Assembly: GCA_902766325.1 (NCBI GenBank)
Contig: CACXDF010000060.1
Coordinates: 1 to 6,337, forward strand
Reading direction: 5' to 3'
DNA: 6,337 nt
From: an uncultured Eubacteriales bacterium
GTDB taxonomy: Bacteria; Bacillota; Clostridia; Christensenellales; DTU072
A model generated the notes under the pieces. That model worked only from the letters and a program-made list of their open reading frames with translations. It did no database searches and was not told the origin of the DNA. The translations under genes were made by a program, and so were the position numbers. Shown here piece after piece: positions 1-6,131 of this stretch (position 1 is the stretch's first letter; every line of letters begins with the position of its first letter).

Positions 1-598
1 GTGCCTGCTCGGTTACGGCGATATGTATATTAAACGCGGACAGCAGATGCAACGCGGACAATGCGCGTTTATCTCCACCGAAGAGTCCGAAGACATCGTC
101 AATTTTATTTTGGAAAACAACGAAGTCAACTTCGACGAAGAAATGATCGGTCGTATCCTCAACGGTAGCTTCACCGACGACGGAGAGCCGTCCGATTTCG
201 GCGAGAAAGAGGAGAGAGAAGGGAATGAGATCGCGCCTTCCCGTTCGTCTTCTTCCTCGGGCGGCAAAGCCGCGTCCGGTCTGTCCGACACCGAGATCAA
301 AAACTGGCAGGCGCTCAAGATCTGTTACGACACCAATAACGTGTCCTGCTCCTATCTGCAACGCCGCATGAGCAAGGGTTATAACGCCGTTGCGAATATC
401 CTCGAGTACTGGGAGCAAGAAGGCTTTATCAGTAAGCAGGACGCCAATAAGAAGCGTACGCTTTTGCGTCCCGCGTCGGAATTTTACGCATTGTATCACG
501 AAAAATTCGGCGACGACGATCCGAACGTCGATTCGCTCGACGCGCTTGCCGCCGACGTCGAGGCGGGCGGTCACGACTCCGGCGAAACGGAAGAATAA
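1..598 (+). CDS. ftsK: FtsK/SpoIIIE-family DNA translocase, C-terminal fragment
   Basis: This is the last 198 codons of a gene that begins left of the window; the reading frame starts at base 2 and ends with TAA at 596-598. The first visible residues, LLGYGDM, match the end of the RecA-like motor domain (family LLGxGDM), followed by the conserved RGQCAFIS strand and the EExExIVxFI helix. After a Ser/Glu-rich linker (visible residues about 60-93) comes a winged-helix gamma domain (about 94-157) containing LQRRMSKGYNAVANIL and a wing ending in RTLLRP. In this family the motor pumps double-stranded DNA through the division septum and the gamma domain reads polar sequence motifs that set direction. 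Two features are odd: the usual arginines after GYN in the gamma recognition helix are absent, and an acidic tail of about 40 residues follows the gamma domain. rimO starts 18 bp downstream, suggesting one transcript. Identification is firm; the split between FtsK and SpoIIIE roles cannot be made from the fragment. Confidence 0.95.
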   Translation, partial: CLLGYGDMYIKRGQQMQRGQCAFISTEESEDIVNFILENNEVNFDEEMIGRILNGSFTDDGEPSDFGEKEEREGNEIAPSRSSSSSGGKAASGLSDTEIKNWQALKICYDTNNVSCSYLQRRMSKGYNAVANILEYWEQEGFISKQDANKKRTLLRPASEFYALYHEKFGDDDPNVDSLDALAADVEAGGHDSGETEE

Positions 599-616
599 TC
601 AAACGGAAGGTTTTTT

Positions 617-1903
617 ATGAAAGTAGGAATGATCTCACTCGGGTGCGATAAGAACCGCGTCGACAGCGAACGAATGCTCTTTTTGCTGCGTTCGGCCGGG
701 TTCGAACTCACCGACGATCCGTCGGAAGCCGAGGTCATTATTATCAACACTTGCGCCTTTATCGAGAGCGCGAAGAAAGAGGCGATAGAAGCCGTCTTCG
801 ATGCGGCAAAGTATAAAGAGACGGGAGAACTGAAAAAATTGATTGTGACGGGGTGCTTTGCGCAAAGATACCCCGAAGCGGACTTCCCTGAGGTCGATCG
901 CTTTTTGCCTATTGCGGAAGAAGAAAAGATTGCCGCCGTGGTGGCGGAAGAAATGGGATTGGAGGCTCTTTCCTGTTCCGGACAGGGGCGCGTCCTGACC
1001 ACGCCCGCGCATTACGCTTATTTGAAAATAGCCGACGGTTGCAATAACCGTTGTTCTTATTGCGCCATTCCGTCTATTCGCGGAAAGTACCGTTCCGTGC
1101 CCGAAGAAGACCTGATCAAAGAAGCGGCGCGTTTGCGCGAAGAAGGCGTGAACGAACTGATCCTTGTGGCGCAGGACGTGACCTGTTACGGGATCGACCT
1201 GTATAAGAAGCCGGCGCTTTGCGACCTGTTAAGAGACTTGCTTACGATCGGTTTTTGGAAGATCCGCCTTTTGTACGCCTATGCGGAAAGGATCACGGAC
1301 GAACTGGTCGAACTGATCGCAACGGAAAAGGGCATCGCCAAATATCTCGACATTCCTCTTCAACACGTAAACGACGATATCTTGCGAAAGATGCGTCGTC
1401 CGTCGACCGGAGAAAGAGCGAGAGCAATCATTAAAAAATTACGTGAAAGGGTGCCCGATATCGCTATAAGAAGTACCTTTATCGTTGGTTTTCCGACGGA
1501 GACGGACGAGCAGAGCGAAGAACTCGTTCGCTTTATCGAGGAAGGCGCGTGCGACTATGCGGGGTTCTTTATTTATTCGCCCGAAGAAGGAACGGAAGCG
1601 TACGATATCAAGCCGCGTACGTTAAAAAGCGTATCGAGAAAGCGTCTTCTTGCCTGCGAGAGAGCGCAGAGCGAAGCGACGGTCGCCGCGCAAAAAAGAT
1701 ACGTCGGAAAGACGGTGGAAGTCATATACGAAGGGATCGACTTCGACAGGCAGGCCTTTTACGGCAGAACGGAGCAGAACGCGCCGGACGTGGACACGAA
1801 AGTCTTTTTTACCGCTTCTTTCGTGCCCGAGCCCGGTCGGGTATATAAAGTAAAGATCACGTCGTCCGATTTTCATTTGTACGGCGAAGGGGAGGAACTA
1901 TGA
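617..1903 (+). CDS. rimO: Ribosomal protein S12 (Asp) methylthiotransferase RimO
   Basis: A 428-residue radical-SAM methylthiotransferase. It adds a methylthio group to the beta-carbon of a conserved aspartate in ribosomal protein S12, using two [4Fe-4S] clusters in the cytoplasm. The N-terminal MTTase domain has the RimO-type signature SLGCDKNRVDSE, which separates it from MiaB, and the three auxiliary-cluster cysteines C10, C46 (NTCAF) and C80 (VTGCFAQRYPE). The radical-SAM cluster motif CNNRCSYC gives C142, C146 and C149. The core continues with LDIPLQHV and the STFIVGFPTET segment. A C-terminal TRAM domain begins near YVGKTVEV (about residue 360) and probably binds the substrate. Length is normal and all key cysteines are present. 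The ATG at 617 places SLGC at the usual distance from the N-terminus; a GGAAGG sequence lies 6 bases upstream (605-610). The stop overlaps the next start (ATGA), so the downstream gene is probably translationally coupled. Confidence 0.96.
   Translation: MKVGMISLGCDKNRVDSERMLFLLRSAGFELTDDPSEAEVIIINTCAFIESAKKEAIEAVFDAAKYKETGELKKLIVTGCFAQRYPEADFPEVDRFLPIAEEEKIAAVVAEEMGLEALSCSGQGRVLTTPAHYAYLKIADGCNNRCSYCAIPSIRGKYRSVPEEDLIKEAARLREEGVNELILVAQDVTCYGIDLYKKPALCDLLRDLLTIGFWKIRLLYAYAERITDELVELIATEKGIAKYLDIPLQHVNDDILRKMRRPSTGERARAIIKKLRERVPDIAIRSTFIVGFPTETDEQSEELVRFIEEGACDYAGFFIYSPEEGTEAYDIKPRTLKSVSRKRLLACERAQSEATVAAQKRYVGKTVEVIYEGIDFDRQAFYGRTEQNAPDVDTKVFFTASFVPEPGRVYKVKITSSDFHLYGEGEEL
1889..1896 (+). 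promoter_or_regulatory. Ribosome binding site for the short CinA-like gene
   Basis: GGGGAGGA lies 3 bases before the ATG at 1900, inside the last codons of rimO. It matters because it supports the short protein as a deliberate start rather than the remnant of a longer cinA: sequence upstream encodes rimO in another frame and leaves no room for the missing domain. Confidence 0.75.
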
Positions 1904-2583
1904 CGAAGATACTGCGTTATTTCGGACGGAAACAGGATATCGACAGAGTGCTGACCGAAATGGGACTCGAAGAGATATGCACCGTTATGGGCGGCGAAGA
2001 TATGGATAATAAGATCGTTCTGCCCGACTTTGTCGGCGACGAGGACTATTACGAGCTGTGCGATCGCCTGGAAGAAGGCTTATACGCCGAGCAGGATCAA
2101 TCCATCGCGGGCGTTCTTGCAGAGTTCCTTTCGGAAAACGGGCTTATGCTGTCCACCGCCGAAAGTTGTACGGGGGGTATGGTCGCCTCGCATATCGTCG
2201 ATATACCGGGCGCGAGTAAAGTTTTTCACGAAGGGGTAGTCACTTACAGCAATCAATCCAAGATGGACAGGCTGTCCGTCGATGCGAAGACGCTGGCAAA
2301 GTACGGCGCCGTCAGCGCCGAAGTCGCCAAAGAAATGGCGTACGGACTGCTCAATCAGTACGTTGACGTGGCCGTATCGACGACGGGTATCGCGGGCCCT
2401 ACCGGAGAGACGGTGGGTAACGTATATAAACCGGTCGGACTGGTATATATCGGCATTGCCTTTCGCACCTACGATCCCATCGCGCTCAAGTTCGTCTTTC
2501 GCGGGGACAGAAACGCCGTGCGCGCCGGCGCGACTAATGCGGCGCTCTTCCATACCTATCGCTATTTAAGAGATAATTTATAA
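1900..2583 (+). CDS. cinA: CinA-family protein lacking the N-terminal MoCF-like domain; predicted NMN deamidase
   Basis: A 227-residue protein. Residues about 81-227 are the CinA C-terminal/PncC domain, which hydrolyses nicotinamide mononucleotide to nicotinate mononucleotide and ammonia in pyridine-nucleotide salvage. Visible family motifs are TAESCTGG (residues 86-93, catalytic Ser89), GVVTYSN (Tyr116), GAVSAEVAKEMAYG (136-149), STTGIAGPTG (160-169) and KPVGLVYIG (177-185). The GP-to-KPVG loop looks a few residues longer than the usual GPxGGTxxKPVG. Residues 1 to about 65, beginning with ILRYFGRKQDIDRVL, resemble the small K-domain-like middle segment of full-length CinA (usual form: L-x-x-FG-x-x-E-x-x-I-x-x-x-L). 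The approximately 170-residue N-terminal MoCF-like domain, linked to ADP-ribose pyrophosphatase activity in full-length CinA, is absent. The gene overlaps rimO by 4 bp and sits 43 bp before recA, matching the common cinA-recA order. NMN deamidase activity is inferred from intact motifs; a competence role is not shown. Confidence 0.9.
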   Translation: MTKILRYFGRKQDIDRVLTEMGLEEICTVMGGEDMDNKIVLPDFVGDEDYYELCDRLEEGLYAEQDQSIAGVLAEFLSENGLMLSTAESCTGGMVASHIVDIPGASKVFHEGVVTYSNQSKMDRLSVDAKTLAKYGAVSAEVAKEMAYGLLNQYVDVAVSTTGIAGPTGETVGNVYKPVGLVYIGIAFRTYDPIALKFVFRGDRNAVRAGATNAALFHTYRYLRDNL

Positions 2584-2612
2584 AAAAGTAAGATAATACC
2601 ACACGGATAACC

Positions 2613-2620
2613 AAAAGGAG
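2613..2620 (+). promoter_or_regulatory. Ribosome binding site of recA
   Basis: AAAAGGAG ends 6 bases before the ATG at 2627, fixing the recA start. It lies in the only sizeable gap (43 bp) of the first operon. No convincing promoter hexamer pair and no GAAC-N4-GTTC LexA-type box are visible in this gap or close upstream. Confidence 0.8.
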
Positions 2621-2626
2621 AAAAAC

Positions 2627-3691
2627 ATGAGTATCAGCATCGAAGAAAAGAAAAAGCAAGTCCAACTTGCCATCGCCCAGATCGAAAAAGAATTCGGCAA
2701 GGGCTCCATCATGACGTTGGAAGAAGACGCCAAGGTGGATATAGATATCATCCCCACCGGATGTTTGTCCCTCGATATCGCGACGGGTATCGGCGGCATT
2801 CCGCGCGGCAGGATATTGGAAGTATACGGTCCCGAGTCGAGCGGCAAGACCACGCTTACGCTGCACATGATCGCCGAAGCGCAAAAAGCGGGCGGTTTTG
2901 CGGCGTTTATCGACGCGGAACACGCTCTCGATCCCGTTTATGCCGAACATATCGGCGTCGATCTTCGCAATCTTTACGTTTCTCAGCCGGATAACGGAGA
3001 ACAAGCCCTCGATATTACAGAAGAACTGGTCAAGAGCGGCGGCTTCGATATTATCGTTATCGACAGCGTGGCGGCTCTTACGCCGAAGGCGGAAATAGAA
3101 GGGGATATGGGCGACTCTCACGTCGGATTGCAGGCCCGTTTGATGAGCCAGGCGCTCCGTAAGTTGACCGGTATCGTCAAAAAGTCCAATACTTGCGTCG
3201 TCTTTATCAACCAGCTTCGCGAAAAGGTGGGCGTTATGTTCGGTAATCCGGAGACCACCGCGGGAGGCAAAGCGCTCAAGTTTTACGCCAGCATGCGTTT
3301 CGACGTCCGTAAAGGAGACGTGATCAAGTCCGGTACCGAGATCGTCGGCGCCAGGACCAAAGTCAAAGTCATCAAAAATAAACTCGCTTCGCCCTTTAAG
3401 TCTTGCGAATTCGATATGATGTTCGGTAAGGGCGTTATCAAAAACAGCTGTATCGTCGATCTCGCCGCCGCAAACGAACTCATTCAGAAGTCCGGCAGCT
3501 GGTTCAGCTATAAAGAAGAGCGTATCGCGCAGGGCAGAGACAAAGCCATCGAGTATCTCAATAATCATCCGGAAATCTCTTACGAATTGGAACAGACTCT
3601 GCGTGAAAAGTACGGTCTGAAACCTCTTGCCCCTATCGGCGAAGAAGAATCCGTCAAAGAGGAACCGAAGAAAAATGAAAAGAAAAAATAA
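2627..3691 (+). CDS. recA: Recombinase RecA
   Basis: A 354-residue RecA of normal length. It polymerises on single-stranded DNA with ATP, performs homologous pairing and strand exchange, and stimulates LexA self-cleavage in organisms with an SOS system. Visible features in order: an N-terminal oligomerisation helix (about 5-25), the conserved FGKGSIM, Walker A GPESSGKT (68-75), the catalytic-glutamate region FIDAEHALDP (Glu98), Walker B DIIVIDSVAAL (141-151), loop L1 with EGDMGDSHVGLQAR (158-171), and loop L2 from NQLREKVGVMFGNPETT (195-211). The C-terminal domain is followed by a mixed Glu/Lys tail ending NEKKK, unlike the strongly acidic tail of enterobacterial RecA. All catalytic residues are intact. 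The upstream cinA-like gene and recA form a frequent pair. The last 17 bp overlap the start of the downstream lipoprotein gene, so that gene is probably co-transcribed with recA. Confidence 0.98.
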   Translation: MSISIEEKKKQVQLAIAQIEKEFGKGSIMTLEEDAKVDIDIIPTGCLSLDIATGIGGIPRGRILEVYGPESSGKTTLTLHMIAEAQKAGGFAAFIDAEHALDPVYAEHIGVDLRNLYVSQPDNGEQALDITEELVKSGGFDIIVIDSVAALTPKAEIEGDMGDSHVGLQARLMSQALRKLTGIVKKSNTCVVFINQLREKVGVMFGNPETTAGGKALKFYASMRFDVRKGDVIKSGTEIVGARTKVKVIKNKLASPFKSCEFDMMFGKGVIKNSCIVDLAAANELIQKSGSWFSYKEERIAQGRDKAIEYLNNHPEISYELEQTLREKYGLKPLAPIGEEESVKEEPKKNEKKK

Positions 3692-5183
3692 GATCTTTTT
3701 GGCGGTTCTCCTTTTTTGCGCGCTGCTCTTTTTATTTGTCGCCTGTCAAAAAAGCGGCCCGTCCGAGTCTATCGAAAAGGCTCCGCTTACCGCGGCTTGC
3801 ACCGCAAGACACAGTAGGACGACGGATAATAAGCGCATAGCGACCGAGTATTGCGATTGTAACGAAATGGGCGTTATCCTGGAAAACGAAGGGAAGGCCG
3901 GCGAGTGTTCGTCGCACGTCCTCGGACGTATTCCGCAAGAAACGTACGCGGCTTTCGACGCGCTCGGCGCGTCGTATGCCGATCTGCATAAAAAGGTCGA
4001 ACCGGAAAAGACCGGCTATAAAAAGTTCGTTCTCGCCGATCCGGATAACAGCGAAATAAACGTCCTTTACGAAGCGTTTACTGCGCAAATAAAAAACGTC
4101 TACGACCATAGTCCGTTTTTTACGGCGTATCGGACGGCGTTTCCGAAGACGGGCGGCGCGCTGGCCGGGATCAACAGAAAATATCTGCTTACTTGCGGAG
4201 ATAAATACAGTCATTCCGAAGTGCTGCGTATTGCGGCAAGACTGTTTGGGTATGCGAACACGGATACCTTTATTAATTACGCCTCCGTTCTTTCTACCGC
4301 TTATGCGGCGAAGGATACGGACGTCGCGAGCGACGTTCGCTTATCGCTAAACGGCGCCGTTTATACCGAAAATAAAGCCTACGTCTTTCCTTATATCGTA
4401 TCTTGCGACCGTACGTCCGTTTTTCCCGTCTGTCTGATATTGGATCCGGACGGAACGGTGGCCGTTTGGATCGGCGACGAGGAGAGCGCGCAACAAGCGG
4501 TCGATCTCGCCGGAAGTCTGACCGAGAATAAAACGATCGAATTATACGGCAGATGTCGCTTGTTCGAGACTGTATCCGGCTTTTATCGTTTTTCTTTTGC
4601 CGAGGGCGCGCATGACGTGCCCGGCACCTACGCCAAGATCGCGCTGTCGACGACGGACGGCCTCAAAAAAGATCTGACCGTTTATCTCTTGTCCGAATAC
4701 GCGCCGGAAACGGTCGCCAACTTCATTAAGTACGCCGAGAGCGGTTTCTATAGCGGTACGGCCGTTCATCGTATTATACCGGGGATCGGTATTCAGGGAG
4801 GTAGTGACGTACAGACGGGAGGCAAAAAGAACAACGGCTACTCGGCTAAGCCGAATTCCGAAAAACCCATTAAAGGAGAGTTTGTATCGAACGGATTTTT
4901 GCAGAACGTCATCGGTCATTGCGCCGGCGTCATCTCCATGGCGCGCACCGATAAGCACGATTCGGCAACGTCCGGATTCTTTATTTGCTCGGCCGATAAT
5001 AACGCTTGGGACGGTTCTTACGCGGCGTTCGGGTTTATGCCCTATCAAGAGGATATCGACTTTGTCGATACGATCGTAAAAAAGACGACCACCCAGGATG
5101 TCACGACGGGAGGAAAAACGATAAGTTATCCCGCTTCGCGACTGATCGATATCGAAGAGGTCACGATCTATACGGTGGAATAA
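3675..5183 (+). CDS. Lipoprotein with unrecognised N-terminal region and C-terminal cyclophilin-type prolyl isomerase domain
   Basis: A predicted 502-residue exported lipoprotein. The start at 3675 is preferred over an in-frame ATG at 3627 because it puts a classic lipoprotein signal at the N-terminus: MKRKNK, a hydrophobic stretch (7-23) and a lipobox FVAC with lipidated Cys24. AAGAGGAA lies upstream at 3657-3664 inside recA. Residues 25 to about 310 match no family I recognise; they carry C42, a CxC pair (C60/C62), C78 with H81, and C174, C244, C253 and C294. Residues about 316-502 are a cyclophilin domain: YAPETVANFI, VHRIIPG (Arg366, equivalent to the catalytic Arg55 of human cyclophilin A), IQGG (Gln374), IKGEF, GVISMART and SATSGFFI. 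Some active-site positions differ: Ile371 replaces the usual Phe, and Gly434 replaces the Gln of SQFFI. It probably catalyses cis-trans prolyl isomerisation in exported proteins at the outer face of the membrane. It overlaps recA by 17 bp and abuts the next gene with no gap. Confidence 0.88.
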   Translation: MKRKNKIFLAVLLFCALLFLFVACQKSGPSESIEKAPLTAACTARHSRTTDNKRIATEYCDCNEMGVILENEGKAGECSSHVLGRIPQETYAAFDALGASYADLHKKVEPEKTGYKKFVLADPDNSEINVLYEAFTAQIKNVYDHSPFFTAYRTAFPKTGGALAGINRKYLLTCGDKYSHSEVLRIAARLFGYANTDTFINYASVLSTAYAAKDTDVASDVRLSLNGAVYTENKAYVFPYIVSCDRTSVFPVCLILDPDGTVAVWIGDEESAQQAVDLAGSLTENKTIELYGRCRLFETVSGFYRFSFAEGAHDVPGTYAKIALSTTDGLKKDLTVYLLSEYAPETVANFIKYAESGFYSGTAVHRIIPGIGIQGGSDVQTGGKKNNGYSAKPNSEKPIKGEFVSNGFLQNVIGHCAGVISMARTDKHDSATSGFFICSADNNAWDGSYAAFGFMPYQEDIDFVDTIVKKTTTQDVTTGGKTISYPASRLIDIEEVTIYTVE

Positions 5184-5942
5184 ATGAAAAAAACGAACCG
5201 CATCCTTTATGCCGTAATAGCGCTTCTTTGCGTGGCGATCGTCCTTTGCGCCGTGTTGATCCCGCTTTATTTTGCCGGGATCATCGGCAGCGGTTTGGAG
5301 CCGGCTCCCGCGAAAGAACAGACCGTTGAAGATCCGATCAAAGGAAAAGAGTTTAAAGCCGTTTCGGCAAAATCGCTCCCCAAAGGACAATACGCCGATT
5401 TTTCCGTTATTTATAAAGAAAAAGAATACAGTATAAAAGTATACCTTTTGACGGACTACGCGCCGAAAACGGTCGAAAACTTTATTCGATACGCTCAAGC
5501 GGGTTTATATAACGGGACTGTCTTTTATCGCGCCGATATCACTTATTATAAGGAGACCGGCGAGCCGTCCTCGGCCTACCTGCAGGGCGGGTCGTACGTG
5601 ACCGATAAAGACGGGAATCTGGTCAGAAAGACACCGGATCCCTATTACGGTAAGATCAAAGGAGAGTTTTTTGCCAACGATAAGGACTCGAAAAACGTTG
5701 TTTCTTTCACCGGCGGAGTGCTCGGCATGGTGCGCGACGAAAACGACTACGACAGCGCCGATACGGAGTTCTTTTTTCTGCCGTACGCGCACCCGTCGTA
5801 TAACGGATACTACGCGGCGTTCGGCGTCACCGTCGAAAGCGACGATAACAGCGAGCTGTACTCTTTTGCCAAGGCGATAAAAGAGGCGAACGGCGCCTAT
5901 CCCGTCCTCTTGAAGTCCGTTAAGGTCTACTCTCGCAACTGA
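5184..5942 (+). CDS. Membrane-anchored divergent cyclophilin-type prolyl isomerase
   Basis: A 252-residue protein starting directly after the previous stop (TAAATG); GGTGGA at 5174-5179 may serve as RBS. Residues about 7-34 form one hydrophobic segment after MKKTNR, with no convincing lipobox, so it is probably an uncleaved membrane anchor with the rest outside the cell. A short linker (35-65) leads to a cyclophilin domain: YAPKTVENFI (92-101), FYRADITYY (Arg116 in the catalytic-Arg position but Tyr for the usual His), LQGGSY (Gln134), IKGEF (158-162), GVLGMVR, DTEFFFLP and YYAAFG. The FHRxIPGF loop is rewritten and lengthened, and Glu195 replaces the Gln of SQFFI, so isomerase activity may be weak or altered. 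It resembles the cyclophilin domain of the upstream lipoprotein (shared YLLxxYAPxTVxNFIxYAxxGxYxGT), so the two probably arose by duplication. The only cysteines are C16 and C22, inside the membrane segment. No clear terminator follows it. Confidence 0.88.
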   Translation: MKKTNRILYAVIALLCVAIVLCAVLIPLYFAGIIGSGLEPAPAKEQTVEDPIKGKEFKAVSAKSLPKGQYADFSVIYKEKEYSIKVYLLTDYAPKTVENFIRYAQAGLYNGTVFYRADITYYKETGEPSSAYLQGGSYVTDKDGNLVRKTPDPYYGKIKGEFFANDKDSKNVVSFTGGVLGMVRDENDYDSADTEFFFLPYAHPSYNGYYAAFGVTVESDDNSELYSFAKAIKEANGAYPVLLKSVKVYSRN

Positions 5943-5949
5943 TTTATCG

Positions 5950-5973
5950 AAAAAACAAAAAAAATATAAAAAA
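5950..5973 (+). promoter_or_regulatory. A-rich tract, possible UP element of the rplJ promoter
   Basis: A 24-base stretch is all A except one C and two Ts, and ends 14 bases before the -35 hexamer. A-tracts upstream of -35 can bind the RNA polymerase alpha C-terminal domain and are common at ribosomal-protein promoters. It is a little more distal than a typical proximal UP element, so the role is inferred. Confidence 0.45.
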
Positions 5974-5987
5974 CGGACCTTTTTCCC

Positions 5988-6016
5988 TTGACAAAGGGGA
6001 ATTGAATAAGTAAAAT
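5988..6016 (+). promoter_or_regulatory. Sigma-70/sigma-A promoter of rplJ
   Basis: TTGACA (-35, 5988-5993) and TAAAAT (-10, 6011-6016) are separated by exactly 17 bases. The -35 matches consensus fully and the -10 in five of six positions. Transcription should start near 6021-6024, directly before the L10-type leader. This is the strongest promoter-like sequence in the window and separates the rplJ unit from the recA/cyclophilin genes. Confidence 0.88.
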
Positions 6017-6023
6017 AATCACG

Positions 6024-6130
6024 TTCTCGTTCGAAGACCGCAGGCACCGAAAGGTTTAAAGATGTAAAGAACCCGCGCAGAAAGAGGCGTATAACGAAAA
6101 ATCAATACGGCTTCAGCTGGTATAGTTATG
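6024..6130 (+). ncRNA. Ribosomal protein L10 leader (cis-regulatory RNA)
   Basis: The transcribed leader between the promoter and the rplJ attenuator. It carries GTTCGAAGACCGCAGG (6029-6044), a small hairpin ACC-GAAA-GGT with a GNRA tetraloop (6046-6055), and a returning strand CCCGCGCAGAAAGAGG (6072-6087) whose CCCGCG can pair with CGCAGG. This resembles the kink-turn stem bound by the L10(L12)4 complex in L10 leaders of low-GC Gram-positive bacteria. A second hairpin follows at 6105-6123 (ATAC/GTAT and GGC/GCT around loop TTCA, one bulged G). Position directly upstream of an intrinsic terminator and rplJ fits feedback control: excess L10 binds the leader and favours termination. The assignment rests on context plus remembered consensus; exact ends and fold are not computed. 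Confidence 0.78.
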
Positions 6131-6131
6131 C

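Noticed and set aside
2363..2391. TTGACG hexamer inside the CinA-like gene as an internal recA promoter
   Set aside because: No -10-like sequence sits at 16-18 bases downstream; the hexamer is part of a conserved coding region.
2565..2597. Possible recA promoter (TTTAAG and GATAAT)
   Set aside because: The spacing is 21 bases and the -35 is poor; the region is simply AT-rich.
2534..3568. Long reverse-strand open frame (344 codons) opposite recA
   Set aside because: It lies antisense to an intact recA, has no recognisable motifs or RBS, and is explained by the codon bias of recA.
3627..3674. Longer start (ATG at 3627) for the lipoprotein
   Set aside because: It would add 16 charged residues before the signal peptide and deepen the recA overlap to 65 bp. 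The ATG at 3675 gives a standard lipoprotein signal directly.
4542..5498. Long reverse-strand open frame (318 codons) opposite the cyclophilin genes
   Set aside because: It is antisense to two well-supported genes, crosses their junction, and its translation is Arg/Phe-rich low-quality sequence with no family resemblance.
5968..5984. AAAAA...TTTTT pairing after the second cyclophilin gene as a terminator
   Set aside because: The stem would be A-T only with no GC core and is followed by CCC rather than a clean T-run.
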